Of a stretch of 64,000 nt of DNA, positions 52,405 through 61,791 are shown piece by piece. Location of the stretch: positions 1-64,000 of the forward strand of contig DASXVO010000043.1 of the NCBI GenBank assembly GCA_036504215.1. Reading direction: 5' to 3'. Numbering within the stretch: the stretch's first letter is position 1; the number at the start of each line of letters is the position of its first letter. Position numbers and translations under genes: made by a program. The stretch comes from Vicinamibacterales bacterium. Its GTDB lineage: Bacteria; Acidobacteriota; Vicinamibacteria; Vicinamibacterales; Fen-181. The notes beneath the pieces are model-generated. The model searched no databases. It saw nothing but the letters and a program-made list of their open reading frames with translations, and was not told where the DNA came from.

Positions 52405-52476
52405 GGCAGTTGCGGTCCTCGAATCGGCGGACGCGCGGACCCGCAGCCACGGTTTCCAACCGGAACCGCAACTGCC
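52405..52476. repeat. Inverted repeat immediately upstream of the Fur-rubrerythrin start
   Basis: GGCAGTTGCGGTCC (52405-52418) and GGAACCGCAACTGCC (52462-52476) are near-perfect inverted arms about 43 bp apart. The left arm abuts the start codon. Possible roles are autoregulatory operator, terminator of erpA or an attenuator. Confidence 0.5.
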
Positions 52477-52485
52477 CGATCGGAA

Positions 52486-52857
52486 TCAGTGGCCGCCGTC
52501 TTCGTCCGTGGTGAACGACTGGCCGCACCCGCAGGTGGACACGGCGTTCGGGTTCCGGATCGTAAAGCCTCCGCCCGAGATATTGTCCACGAAATCGACC
52601 TCGGCGCCCTTCAGGTACCGAACGCTGATCGGATCGACGTAGAGTTTCACGCCGTTCGATTCGTACACCTGATCGGTGGTGCCTGGCTCCTCTTCGATCA
52701 TCAGGCCGTACTGAAAGCCCGAGCAGCCGCCGCCCTGGACGAAGACGCGCAGACCCGAGTTCAGCTTGTTCTCCTCGGCCAGCAGTTCGGCGATCTTGGA
52801 GGCCGCCGTGGACGACACGTTGATGATCGATATCGTTTCGTTGGTGGTGGTGGTCAT
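52486..52857 (-). CDS. erpA: Iron-sulfur cluster insertion protein ErpA (A-type carrier)
   Basis: The 123-residue protein has ISIINVSSTAASKIAELLAEE and the three carrier cysteines in CSGFQYGL and CGCGQSF. LYVDPISVRYLKGAEVDFV lies between. ErpA/IscA proteins deliver Fe-S clusters to apo-enzymes, in this window for example the class I fumarase. Upstream is a TATAAT at 52884-52889 and AAAGGAG before the start, so this gene has a leader. Together with the Fur fusion it forms an iron/oxidative-stress pair. Confidence 0.93.
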   Translation of the reverse strand: MTTTTNETISIINVSSTAASKIAELLAEENKLNSGLRVFVQGGGCSGFQYGLMIEEEPGTTDQVYESNGVKLYVDPISVRYLKGAEVDFVDNISGGGFTIRNPNAVSTCGCGQSFTTDEDGGH

Positions 52858-52883
52858 GGTTGTTGGGGGGTCTCCTTTCCGCG

Positions 52884-52889
52884 ATTATA
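52884..52889 (-). promoter_or_regulatory. -10 box of erpA
   Basis: ATTATA on the plus strand is TATAAT on the minus strand, about 27 nt upstream of the ATG. No good -35 is visible. Confidence 0.45.
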
Positions 52890-53021
52890 GCGGCATCTTT
52901 GGGGCCAGACAAGCCGCGCGCCAGGACAACCACGGAGCATGACGAGACACTAAACCATTACAACACATGGTGTTAGGAGAAATACGGACAAGTTTGGACG
53001 GGTTGAAAATGAGGGCGCGAA

Positions 53022-53043
53022 GGGGCGGGCCGAAACCCGCCCC
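53022..53043 (-). terminator. Hairpin terminator after the fumarase gene
   Basis: GGGGCGGG, loop CCGAAA, CCCGCCCC form a perfect 8-bp stem 7 nt beyond the fumarase stop. Between it and erpA, 52890-53021 holds an AT-rich stretch with ACCATTACAACACATGGT and no gene. Confidence 0.55.
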
Positions 53044-53050
53044 ACCGCGG

Positions 53051-54565
53051 CTACGCCAGCGTGGCCAGCTGCTGCCCGGACGCCGTTTCCACGTCCTTGT
53101 GCAGGCTGTGCCCGTGGCTGTCCATCGTGACGATGACCGGGAAGTCACGGACCTGCAGGTGCCACATCGCTTCGGGCACGCCGAATTCGAGAAGCGACAC
53201 GTCGGTCACCTTCTCGACGCACTTCGCATAGAACTGCGCCGCGCCGCCGATGGCGCTGACATACACCGCGCCGTGATCCTTCAACGCCGACAGCGTCTTG
53301 GCGCCCATGCCGCCCTTCCCGATGACGACCCGGATGCCGAACTTGCGGATGACTTCGCCCTGATACGGTTCCTCGCGCGCGCTCGTCGTCGGGCCGGCGG
53401 CCATCATCTTCCAGCCGTCGCCGTCCTTGAGGACGACCGGGCCGCAGTGGTAGAGGACGCCGCCGTTCAGGTTGACCGGTGGATCGTGCTTCATCAGGTG
53501 CGAGTGCACCGAGTCGCGTCCGGTGTACATCATCCCGTTCAACAGCACGACGTCGCCGACCTCGAGGGCGCGGATCTGATCCTCCGAGATCGGTGAGGTG
53601 AGCACCACTTCCTTCCCGGTGCGTGTGAAGCCGGCTTGATCGAGCATCGGCACCACCGGGTGTGACGGGTCGCGGTAGATCCACCGACGGATGGAGCCGT
53701 CCTTCGCGTCGAGCACGATGCCCAGTCGGCGGAACGCCCAGCAATCGTAGGCAACCGAGACGAAGAAGCAGGCGGGCAGGCGGTTGAGCATGCCCACCTT
53801 GCAGCCGATGAGCGATGTCTTGCCGCCGAAGCCCATGGTGCCGACTCCGAGGACGTTGACCGTCTTCATGATCGTCGCCTCGAGCTCGGCCAGCTTCGGG
53901 TCGGGGTTCACGTCGTCGAGCGTTCGAAAGAGCTGCCGCTTCGCGTGGAGGTAGCCGCTCGCACGGTCGCCGCCGATGCAGACGCCGACCGCGCCCGGGC
54001 TGCAGCCCTTGCCCTGCGCCTGCCAGACCGCGTGCAGGATGCACTTGCGGACCCCCTCGAGGTCGCGATCGGCGCGGCCGAGGTGGGCCAGTTCGCACGG
54101 CACCGAATACTGGATGTTGGTGTTCTCGCAGCCGCCCCCCTTGAGGAGCAGCTTCACTTCGATCTCGTCCTGCTCTCCCTGTTCGAAGTGAATGACAGGC
54201 GAGCCCGGACCGAGGTTGTTGCCGGAATTCTTCCCGGTGACCGAGTCCACGGAGTTCGGGCGCAGTTTGCCCCGGCGCGTGGCTTCGGCAATCGCGTCGC
54301 GGATCTGTTGGGCCATCCACGTCTGGTTGGCGCCAACGGGCACCTTGATCTCGAAGGTGGGCATGCCAGTGTCCTGGCAGATTGCGCCCTCACCTTCGGC
54401 CGCCTGATCGATGTTCTCGGCGATGATCGTCAGTGCCTGGGCCGATTGCGTGCCTGCGGGTTCGCCATCGAGGGCGGCTGCGACCGCGGCCCTCACATCG
54501 GGCGCGAGATCGGTGGACGTCTTGATGATGAGCTCGAGGATGCTGCCGAAGAAGGCTGGTAACAT
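53051..54565 (-). CDS. Fumarate hydratase, class I (iron-sulfur, fused alpha-beta)
   Basis: The 504-residue protein catalyses reversible hydration of fumarate to malate in the TCA cycle. The alpha part has ICQDTGMPTFEIKVP, GKNSGNNLGPGSP, GGGCENTNIQY and ASGYLHAKRQL. The beta part has VYVSAIGGAAQFYAKCVEKV, LHKDVETASG and AGPTTSAREEPY. The cysteines for the [4Fe-4S] cluster lie in ICQDTG, GGGCEN and GVCIGGD. It is oxygen-sensitive, which fits the Fe-S carrier ErpA next door. It is divergently transcribed from aspA across 27 bp, so aspartate-derived fumarate feeds straight into it. The ATG at 54565 has no RBS and follows TATACT by 6 nt. Confidence 0.93.
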   Translation of the reverse strand: MLPAFFGSILELIIKTSTDLAPDVRAAVAAALDGEPAGTQSAQALTIIAENIDQAAEGEGAICQDTGMPTFEIKVPVGANQTWMAQQIRDAIAEATRRGKLRPNSVDSVTGKNSGNNLGPGSPVIHFEQGEQDEIEVKLLLKGGGCENTNIQYSVPCELAHLGRADRDLEGVRKCILHAVWQAQGKGCSPGAVGVCIGGDRASGYLHAKRQLFRTLDDVNPDPKLAELEATIMKTVNVLGVGTMGFGGKTSLIGCKVGMLNRLPACFFVSVAYDCWAFRRLGIVLDAKDGSIRRWIYRDPSHPVVPMLDQAGFTRTGKEVVLTSPISEDQIRALEVGDVVLLNGMMYTGRDSVHSHLMKHDPPVNLNGGVLYHCGPVVLKDGDGWKMMAAGPTTSAREEPYQGEVIRKFGIRVVIGKGGMGAKTLSALKDHGAVYVSAIGGAAQFYAKCVEKVTDVSLLEFGVPEAMWHLQVRDFPVIVTMDSHGHSLHKDVETASGQQLATLA

Positions 54566-54571
54566 GGCGAG

Positions 54572-54580
54572 AGTATAATA
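54572..54580. promoter_or_regulatory. Shared bidirectional -10 between fumarase and aspA
   Basis: AGTATAATA reads TATAAT (54574-54579) toward aspA and TATACT/TATTAT toward the fumarase gene. The intergenic space between the two ATGs is only 27 bp. The fumarase ATG lies 6 nt from TATACT and the aspA ATG 13 nt from TATAAT, so both mRNAs would have no, or very short, leaders and the promoters compete for one site. Confidence 0.55.
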
Positions 54581-54592
54581 CCGACAGGCTCC

Positions 54593-55996
54593 ATGTCGTA
54601 CCGGATTGAACGCGATCCACTTGGCGAGCGACCGGTGCCGGCCGGCGCCTACTACGGCATCCAGACCCAGCGTGCCGTCGAGAACTTCCCCATCAGCGGC
54701 CTTCGCCTTCCGAACGACTTCATCACGGCGACGATCCTGATCAAGCGTGCCGCCGCGCGCGCAAATATCGAGGTGGGCCGGCTCCCCGCGCGGATCGGCG
54801 AGGCGATCGTGCGAGCGGCGGACGAGATTCTCGCGGGACAACTGCGAGACCAGTTCGTCGTGGACGTGTACCAGGCGGGCGCCGGCACGTCGCACAACAT
54901 GAATGCGAACGAAGTGCTGGCCAATCGTGCCGCAGAGCTGCTCGGAGGCGCGCGAGGGACGTACGATCTCGTGCACCCGAACGACCACGTCAATATGGGC
55001 CAGTCCACCAACGACGTCTTCCCGACCGCCACGCGGCTGGCGCTGCTCCTCGGTCTGACGCCTCTCGTCGCCGCCGCCCGCGGCCTGGCCGCGGCATTCG
55101 GCCGCAAGGCGGAGACGTTCGAAGACATCCTTAAAGTCGGCCGCACGCACCTGCAGGACGCGGTGCCGATGACGCTCGGCCAGGAGTTCAGTGGGTACCA
55201 CGGGTGTCTCACCATTGCCGCGGACGAAGTCGAACGCGCGGCGGCCGGACTGCGCGAGTTGAATCTCGGGGCCACGGCCGTCGGGACCGGACTCAATGCG
55301 GGTCCGGAATTCGTGGACCGCGCCATGTCGCACCTGCGCGGGGTCACCGGACTCGATGTCGTGCCCGCGACCAACCGCTTCCGTGTCACGCAGAGCATGG
55401 GCGACGTGCTGTCCTACTCGGGAGCGGTGCGCCGGCTGGCCGTCGAACTTGGAAAGATCGCGAGCGATCTGCGGCTGCTCAGCATGGGGCCGCGCGCCGG
55501 TCTTGGGGAGATCACCCTGCCCGCCGCCCAGCCCGGCTCGTCGATCATGCCAGGGAAGGTCAATCCATCCGTCCCGGAGATGGTGAACCAGGTCTGCTTC
55601 CAGGTGCTCGGGTGCGACGCCACCGTCGCCGCGGCGTGTGAAGCCGGCCAGCTCGAGCTGAACGTGATGATGCCGGTCATCGCCTGGAACCTGCTCCATG
55701 CGACCACCATCCTGCGCGCGGCGATGCAGGCGCTGCGCGAGCGGACGGTGGAGGGAATCGAAGCAAACCCCGTGCGTTGCCGTGAACTGCTCGATCGGAG
55801 CACGGCCATCGCCACGGCCCTGAGCCCGTACATCGGCTATGCCGCGACTGCGGAAATCGCCAAGGCGTCGGTCGCGTCCGGCAGACCCATACGCGACCTC
55901 GTGCTCGAACGAGGCTTGCTCGACGCGGACGCGCTCGATAGGATCCTCTCGCCGGCGGCTATGACCCGGCCCGGTGTCGCCGGCACATCGCTCTGA
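54593..55996 (+). CDS. aspA: Aspartate ammonia-lyase
   Basis: The 467-residue protein has YYGIQTQRAVENFPISGLR and HPNDHVNMGQSTNDVFPTATR. GRTHLQDAVPMTLGQEFSGY and the signature GSSIMPGKVNPSVPEMVNQV also fit. The VPEMVNQVCFQV form after the signature is aspartase-like rather than FumC-like (NPTQCEAMTM). It converts L-aspartate to fumarate plus ammonia. It is transcribed away from the class I fumarase, which would hydrate the product. There is a second, diverged copy at 655. I see no RBS before the ATG; see the shared -10. Confidence 0.92.
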   Translation: MSYRIERDPLGERPVPAGAYYGIQTQRAVENFPISGLRLPNDFITATILIKRAAARANIEVGRLPARIGEAIVRAADEILAGQLRDQFVVDVYQAGAGTSHNMNANEVLANRAAELLGGARGTYDLVHPNDHVNMGQSTNDVFPTATRLALLLGLTPLVAAARGLAAAFGRKAETFEDILKVGRTHLQDAVPMTLGQEFSGYHGCLTIAADEVERAAAGLRELNLGATAVGTGLNAGPEFVDRAMSHLRGVTGLDVVPATNRFRVTQSMGDVLSYSGAVRRLAVELGKIASDLRLLSMGPRAGLGEITLPAAQPGSSIMPGKVNPSVPEMVNQVCFQVLGCDATVAAACEAGQLELNVMMPVIAWNLLHATTILRAAMQALRERTVEGIEANPVRCRELLDRSTAIATALSPYIGYAATAEIAKASVASGRPIRDLVLERGLLDADALDRILSPAAMTRPGVAGTSL

Positions 55997-56002
55997 TCGA
56001 CC

Positions 56003-56662
56003 ATGTTGTCCTTTTCTCGATGCGCTCGTGCGGCGCTCGTCCTCGCGGTCGTGGCAACGGCTGTTGCGTCGGCCCAGAACCGCCACGGCGTGGGACTGTT
56101 CAATCCCACCGATCTCGGCCTGCTCGAGAGCCCCGACCGCGACAACTGGCAGAAGCCCGACCAGATTATGGACTCGCTCGGAATTGCCGACGGCGCCAAG
56201 GTCGCAGACGTCGGCGCGGGCGGCGGCTACTTCACGGTGCGGCTCGCTCGCCGGGTCGGTCCGAACGGCACGGTCTGGGCGGAGGACGTGCAGGCGGCCA
56301 TGCTCGAGGCGATCAAGCGCCGCGTGGCCAAGGAGAACCTGCGTAACGTACGCTACGGGCAGGGCACCGGCGTCGATCCCCTGCTGCCGGCTGGCACGCT
56401 CGATGCCGTCCTCATCGTCGAGACCTACCGGGAGATTCAGTACGGCAATCCGCTGCTCTTCCTGCGAAACGTGCGCGCGGCACTCCGCGAGGGCGGACGC
56501 CTGGGCATCGTGGACTACAAGAAGGGCGATGGCGGCCCTGGCCCGGACGGCGCGCGGCCGGATCCGGACACCATCATCGCCGTGGCCGAACGCGCCGGGT
56601 TGCGCCTCGCGAAGCGCGAGAGCTTCCTGCCGTTCCAGTTCTTCCTGGTCTTCGTGAAGTGA
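56003..56662 (+). CDS. Exported class I SAM-dependent methyltransferase-like protein
   Basis: The 219-residue protein has a signal peptide (ALVLAVVATAVASAQ). A Rossmann methyltransferase core follows, with motif I AKVADVGAGGGYFTVRLARRVG, WAEDVQAAMLEAIKRRV and VETYREIQYGNPLLFLRNVRAALREGG. A periplasmic SAM enzyme is odd, since SAM is cytoplasmic. It may be a non-enzymatic relative or use another ligand. Its ATG lies 6 nt after the aspA stop; operon membership is probable. Confidence 0.8.
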   Translation: MLSFSRCARAALVLAVVATAVASAQNRHGVGLFNPTDLGLLESPDRDNWQKPDQIMDSLGIADGAKVADVGAGGGYFTVRLARRVGPNGTVWAEDVQAAMLEAIKRRVAKENLRNVRYGQGTGVDPLLPAGTLDAVLIVETYREIQYGNPLLFLRNVRAALREGGRLGIVDYKKGDGGPGPDGARPDPDTIIAVAERAGLRLAKRESFLPFQFFLVFVK

Positions 56663-56685
56663 CGGGGCGCGGCCGCCTCTCCGCC

Positions 56686-56691
56686 TACAAT
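56686..56691 (+). promoter_or_regulatory. TANNNT -10 six bases before thiD
   Basis: TACAAT is followed by GTCCCC and ATG. No Shine-Dalgarno is present. Confidence 0.45.
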
Positions 56692-56697
56692 GTCCCC

Positions 56698-57492
56698 ATG
56701 AAGGTGGCACTCACGATCGCAGGCAGCGATTCCGGCGGCGGCGCCGGTATCCAGGCCGACATGAAGACGTTCGCTGCGCACGGCGTCTACGGCACGAGTG
56801 CCATTGCCGCCGTGACCGCACAGAACACGCTGGGCGTGACGGGCTTCATCGCGCTCCCGGCCGACATGGTCATCGCGCAGATGGAGGCCGTGGCGTCCGA
56901 CATCGGCGTCGATGCCGTCAAGACGGGCATGCTGGCCAACGCGGCCATCGTCGAGGCCGTGTCTGCGGCGATCGACGAACTCGAACTGCCGTTCGTCGTG
57001 GTCGATCCGGTGATGATTGCGAAGAGCGGCGACCGATTGCTCGAGCAGGAAGCGGTCGCGGCAATCAAGACCGAACTGCTCCGGCGGGCGTTCGTGGTGA
57101 CACCCAACGCGCCGGAGGCGGGGGAACTGGCCGGGATGACCGTCCATTCCGCTGCCGACGCTCGTGAAGCGGCCCGACGAATCCACGCGCTTGGACCGAA
57201 TGCCGTCATCATCAAGGGCGGCCACCTGGACGGCGCCGAAGTGGTCGATTTGCTCTTCGACGGCCGGGAGTTCACCGAGTTCAGGGGGCCGCGGGTCGAG
57301 AGCCGCAACTCGCACGGCACGGGCTGCACCTTCTCCGCGGCGCTTGCGGCCAATCTCGCCCTCGGCCACTCCCTGGCCGACGCGACCCGCCGGGCGAAGG
57401 ATTACGTGGTCGGCGCCATCCGGCACGGCCTGCCGATCGGGCACGGGCACGGTCCGATGGATCACTTCTGGAGGGGCCTGCCGGCTCGGTAG
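56698..57492 (+). CDS. thiD: Hydroxymethylpyrimidine (phosphate) kinase ThiD
   Basis: The 264-residue ribokinase-fold protein has [21 protein letters not shown] at the N-terminus. [40 protein letters not shown] and the catalytic [18 protein letters not shown] follow. It phosphorylates 4-amino-5-hydroxymethyl-2-methylpyrimidine and its phosphate for thiamine synthesis. Other thi genes are not in the window. The ATG at 56698 (MKVALTIAG) is the family's usual start and follows a TACAAT box by 6 nt; the longer GTG start at 56659 lacks similarity. Confidence 0.93.
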   Translation: MKVALTIAGSDSGGGAGIQADMKTFAAHGVYGTSAIAAVTAQNTLGVTGFIALPADMVIAQMEAVASDIGVDAVKTGMLANAAIVEAVSAAIDELELPFVVVDPVMIAKSGDRLLEQEAVAAIKTELLRRAFVVTPNAPEAGELAGMTVHSAADAREAARRIHALGPNAVIIKGGHLDGAEVVDLLFDGREFTEFRGPRVESRNSHGTGCTFSAALAANLALGHSLADATRRAKDYVVGAIRHGLPIGHGHGPMDHFWRGLPAR

Positions 57493-57533
57493 GCACTTTG
57501 TGGTTGTATCCGGGGCCGTATCCCGCCGCAGGC

Positions 57534-57539
57534 TATACT
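57534..57539 (+). promoter_or_regulatory. TANNNT -10 six bases before moaE
   Basis: TATACT is followed by TGTGGG and the GTG at 57546. Confidence 0.45.
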
Positions 57540-57545
57540 TGTGGG

Positions 57546-58043
57546 GTGGCTGACCGCGTCGTCGCTATCGGATCTGAGCCGCTGGATCCCGCCGAGGTGG
57601 TGCGCCTCGTGTCGGAGGCTGAGCCGGGCGGGCCATCGGCTGCCAACGGCGCGATCGTCACCTTCATCGGCACGGTCCGCGGTGACAACCAGGGACACCG
57701 CGTCCTGCGGCTGGAGTACGAAGCGTACGAGCCGCTCGCGCTCCGCGCGTTCCGCCTGATTGTGGGCGAGACGAGCGGGCGCTGGCCGGGCGCGCGCGTG
57801 GCGTTCCACCACCGCACGGGCCGAGTCGAGCTTGGCGAGGCGAGCGTGGTGATTGCGGCCTCGTCGCCGCATCGCGCCGAGGCGTTCGCCGCGTGCCGCT
57901 ACGTGATCGAGCGCATCAAGCAGATCGCGCCGGTCTGGAAGCGCGAGTACTTCGAGGGCGGCGACGTGTGGATCGAAGGCGCCACCGCTGACCCGGACGA
58001 TGAGCGGGCGCGCGAGGAGGCATACCGGCGATCATGCGCGTGA
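57546..58043 (+). CDS. moaE: Molybdopterin synthase catalytic subunit MoaE
   Basis: The 165-residue protein has GAIVTFIGTVRGDNQGHRVLRLEYEAY. It then has VAFHHRTGRVELGEASVVIAASSPHRAEAF and the active-site lysines in APVWKREYFEGGDVWIEG. MoaE binds thiocarboxylated MoaD and converts precursor Z (cPMP) to molybdopterin. The GTG at 57546 lies 6 nt after TATACT. It overlaps moaD by 10 bp. Confidence 0.92.
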   Translation: MADRVVAIGSEPLDPAEVVRLVSEAEPGGPSAANGAIVTFIGTVRGDNQGHRVLRLEYEAYEPLALRAFRLIVGETSGRWPGARVAFHHRTGRVELGEASVVIAASSPHRAEAFAACRYVIERIKQIAPVWKREYFEGGDVWIEGATADPDDERAREEAYRRSCA

Positions 58044-58285
58044 GGATCAGGCTGTTCGGCCGTCTCCACGATCTCGCCGGAGCCAGCGAGCTGGACCGGG
58101 ATGTTCCCGGCGAGGCGACCGTCGGCGAGGTGTGGGCCTTGCTGGTGGCCGACGCGCCGGCGATTGCGCCGTATGCTCGCGCCGTGTCAGCGGCGGTGAA
58201 CGCCGATTTCGCACGAATGACGACCAGGCTGGCCGACGGTGACGAGGTGGCGTTCCTGCCGCCGGTCTCCGGCGGTCGCGCATAG
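58034..58285 (+). CDS. moaD: Molybdopterin synthase sulfur-carrier subunit MoaD
   Basis: The 83-residue ubiquitin-fold protein has [26 protein letters not shown] and ends with [12 protein letters not shown]. In MoaD the C-terminus should be free Gly-Gly, which is adenylated and thiocarboxylated by MoeB. Here two extra residues (RA) follow GG, so trimming or an alternative activity is implied. It overlaps moaE and lies 8 nt upstream of prfA. Confidence 0.9.
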   Translation: MRVRIRLFGRLHDLAGASELDRDVPGEATVGEVWALLVADAPAIAPYARAVSAAVNADFARMTTRLADGDEVAFLPPVSGGRA

Positions 58286-58293
58286 ACAGCATC

Positions 58294-59367
<1,074 letters not shown>

Positions 59368-59376
59368 CGCCGTGCC

Positions 59377-60270
59377 ATGACACTCAACGAACTCGTATTG
59401 ACGGCGCGCAAGCGCCTCACCGATGCGGACATCGGCTTGGACCAGGCCGCGATGGATGCGTCGCTGCTCGCGCGCGAGGTGCTTGGTTGGGATCTCGCGA
59501 AGTTCCTGGCGCACCAGACCGACACCGCGCCCGCGGGATTCGCCGACCGGTTCGACACGCTCGTGGCCCGCCGCGCCGCGCGCGAACCCATCTCCGAGAT
59601 CATCGGCCGCCGGGAGTTCTGGGGCCTCGACTTCGAGGTGGGCCGCGACGTCCTCACGCCGCGACCCGAAACCGAGTTCATCGTCGAGGAAGCGATCGCG
59701 TGCCTGGCCGAAGGCCCAGCGGGCCACACGTCCGGCGCCGCGACGGCCGTCCGGGCCGGTGAGGGCGTGACCATCGTGGATGTCGGCACCGGCTGCGGAT
59801 GCCTGGCCGTGTGTCTCGCCCGCGAATTCCCCGCTGCCCGGATCGTGGCCACGGACATCTCGGCAGCGGCGCTGGCCGTGGCGGTCCGGAACGCGAGACG
59901 ACATGGCGTGGCCGACCGCATCCAGTTCCACCAGGCTTCACTGCTCGACGGCGTGGACGGCCCGGTGTCTCTCATTGTCTCGAATCCGCCGTACGTGCCG
60001 GGGCGGTTCATCGGCGGCCTCCCGCCCGAGGTCCGCGACCACGAGCCCCACGTGGCGCTCGATGGCGGCAGTGACGGACTGCAGCTCATCGCGGCGATCG
60101 TCGACACCGCACCGCCGCGCCTGATGCCGCGCGGGTGGCTGGTCATGGAGTTCGGCTACGGACAAGACGATGACGTCCGCCGAATCGTCGGGCCGTCACA
60201 ACTGGAACTCGTGAGAATCAGGGACGACCTGCAGGGCATTCCCCGGACCGCCGTCTGCCGCAGGCTGTAG
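59377..60270 (+). CDS. prmC: Release factor glutamine methyltransferase PrmC
   Basis: The 297-residue protein has an N-terminal helical domain for RF binding. Then come REPISEIIGRREFWGLDFEVGRDVLTPRPETE, motif I GVTIVDVGTGCGCLAVCLARE and the N-methyltransferase motif IVSNPPYVPG. It methylates the GGQ glutamine of RF1 and RF2. A stretch of about 17 residues (GPAGHTSGAATAVRAGEG) before motif I looks like a lineage insertion. Confidence 0.93.
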   Translation: MTLNELVLTARKRLTDADIGLDQAAMDASLLAREVLGWDLAKFLAHQTDTAPAGFADRFDTLVARRAAREPISEIIGRREFWGLDFEVGRDVLTPRPETEFIVEEAIACLAEGPAGHTSGAATAVRAGEGVTIVDVGTGCGCLAVCLAREFPAARIVATDISAAALAVAVRNARRHGVADRIQFHQASLLDGVDGPVSLIVSNPPYVPGRFIGGLPPEVRDHEPHVALDGGSDGLQLIAAIVDTAPPRLMPRGWLVMEFGYGQDDDVRRIVGPSQLELVRIRDDLQGIPRTAVCRRL

Positions 60271-60355
60271 CGATTCGAGCACGGCTCAGCGGCTTGCCCC
60301 ACGAGGATCGATGCGCCGCCAGCCAGGAGGCGCGCGCGACGAGGATTGACTGACG

Positions 60356-60700
60356 ATGGCATCCTGTCTCTTCTGCCGGCTCATCGACCACGAAGTCCCC
60401 GCGACCATCCTCTACGAGGACGACCGCCTCGTCGTAATCCAGGACATCAATCCGCAGGCGCCGCTGCACGTGCTCGTCATCCCTCGGCAGCACGTCGCGA
60501 CGCTGAACGACCTGACACCGGCCGAGGATGGGCTCGTGGGCGAGATGCTCAGGCGTGCGGCCGCAGTCGCGCGTGAGCGTGGCGTGGCTGACCGAGGCTA
60601 TCGCACGGTCTTCAACTGCAACCGTGAGGCCGGCCAGTCGGTGTTTCACATCCATTTGCACGTGATCGGCGGCCGACCTCTCGCCTGGCCTCCGGGATGA
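60356..60700 (+). CDS. HIT-family hydrolase (Hint-like)
   Basis: The 114-residue protein has CLFCRLIDHEVPATILYEDDRLVVIQDINPQAPLHVLVIPRQHVATLND. The histidine triad is HIHLHVIGG. It should hydrolyse nucleoside phosphoramidates or related AMP-linked compounds. GAGGA lies before the ATG at 60356. It is the last gene of the plus-strand run from thiD. Confidence 0.93.
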   Translation: MASCLFCRLIDHEVPATILYEDDRLVVIQDINPQAPLHVLVIPRQHVATLNDLTPAEDGLVGEMLRRAAAVARERGVADRGYRTVFNCNREAGQSVFHIHLHVIGGRPLAWPPG

Positions 60701-60743
60701 AGATCGACACGGAGCGCGCGAAGGCGGCGGCCTCTGTGTTGAA

Positions 60744-61589
60744 CTAGACCTTCGTCCGTTCAAGGAGGTACGTGCCCCTTCGTCCGGGCCTGTCGAGGAC
60801 GAAGTCCACGACCTCGTAGCCGCGCGGCAGGTAGGTCGTGAAGATCTCCCGGGTCGTCGCGCGCCACTCCTGCGCCAGCGGGAGGTTCTGCTGCTGCATC
60901 TCGGTGAACCCCATCGGGATCGTCACCGCCAACCGGAGCGCGTCCACCGAGAGGTCGGCCTTCCCTGGCGCGATCCATTCCACGCAGGGCAGGTGACTCA
61001 CCAGGTTCACGGCGGCCGCATCGCCGATGTCGCCGGGACGGCCCTCGCCTCGTTCGGCGGCGGCAAGCCGCTGCGCCACGCGTTCCGACTCGAGCCACCA
61101 CTCCGCGATGAACCGGTCGGTTGGTGTCCCGACGTGGAGCGGGCTGCTCGAATCTCCGTAGACGTTCTCGTGGTACTCGCGGGCCACGACGCCGAGCTTC
61201 ACGAAGTTCAGGTGCGCGTTCAACGCCTGCAGCGGATCGTAGGTCCACTTGATGAGATCCAGGCCGGACTCGAGCACCAGGCGGCGCTGCTCGAGCTTCA
61301 GCCGCCAGCCCAGGCCGCTGTTGCGATGGGCTTCTGTCACGCCGAGCATGTGCGACCACTGGAAGGCCTTGCCGTCCTTCACGCCGGGCAGCGCGTACGC
61401 GAAGCCGACCATGCGGTCTGCCGTGGCGTCCGGCTCGAAGGCCCCGAGCAGCAGGCCGCCGATTTCCGCCGAGACGATCATGATCGGCACGGGCACCGAG
61501 TCCTCGGTGGTCGTGTAGCCCCAGATCTCGCGCTCCAGCTCGTAGACCTGGTGGAACTCCTCGACGGTCATCAGGCGACGGATCTGCAT
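60744..61589 (-). CDS. GNAT-superfamily protein (COG3375-like)
   Basis: The 281-residue protein has MQIRRLMTVEEFHQVYELEREIWGYTTTEDSVP. A CoA-binding segment GVTEAHRNSGLGWRLKLEQR then follows, with the conserved IKWTYDPLQALNAHLNFVKLGVVAREY. This is the COG3375 family of putative N-acetyltransferases; substrates are unknown. The ATG at 61589 follows TACAAC (61596-61601 on the plus strand as GTTGTA) by 6 nt and has no RBS. It converges with the HIT gene. Confidence 0.87.
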   Translation of the reverse strand: MQIRRLMTVEEFHQVYELEREIWGYTTTEDSVPVPIMIVSAEIGGLLLGAFEPDATADRMVGFAYALPGVKDGKAFQWSHMLGVTEAHRNSGLGWRLKLEQRRLVLESGLDLIKWTYDPLQALNAHLNFVKLGVVAREYHENVYGDSSSPLHVGTPTDRFIAEWWLESERVAQRLAAAERGEGRPGDIGDAAAVNLVSHLPCVEWIAPGKADLSVDALRLAVTIPMGFTEMQQQNLPLAQEWRATTREIFTTYLPRGYEVVDFVLDRPGRRGTYLLERTKV

Positions 61590-61595
61590 GGGGGT

Positions 61596-61601
61596 GTTGT
61601 A
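61596..61601 (-). promoter_or_regulatory. TANNN(T/C) -10 six bases before the GNAT gene
   Basis: TACAAC on the minus strand is followed by ACCCCC and ATG. The last base deviates from TANNNT. Confidence 0.4.
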
Positions 61602-61791
61602 CCACAGCCCCACACCCTTTGCGGCCGGCGCGTGCGGAGGTCCCGGCTTCGAGCGCCTCAGCATCCTCGGCGTGCCGTGCGTGAGAAGGTCTCGAACCTC
61701 TTCGGGAGCGCGCGTCGTTCATTGCCGGCCAACCCCGCACCTGCTACGCTGAGATTGGGATTCCCCCAACACTCGATCCGGAGGCTGATTC

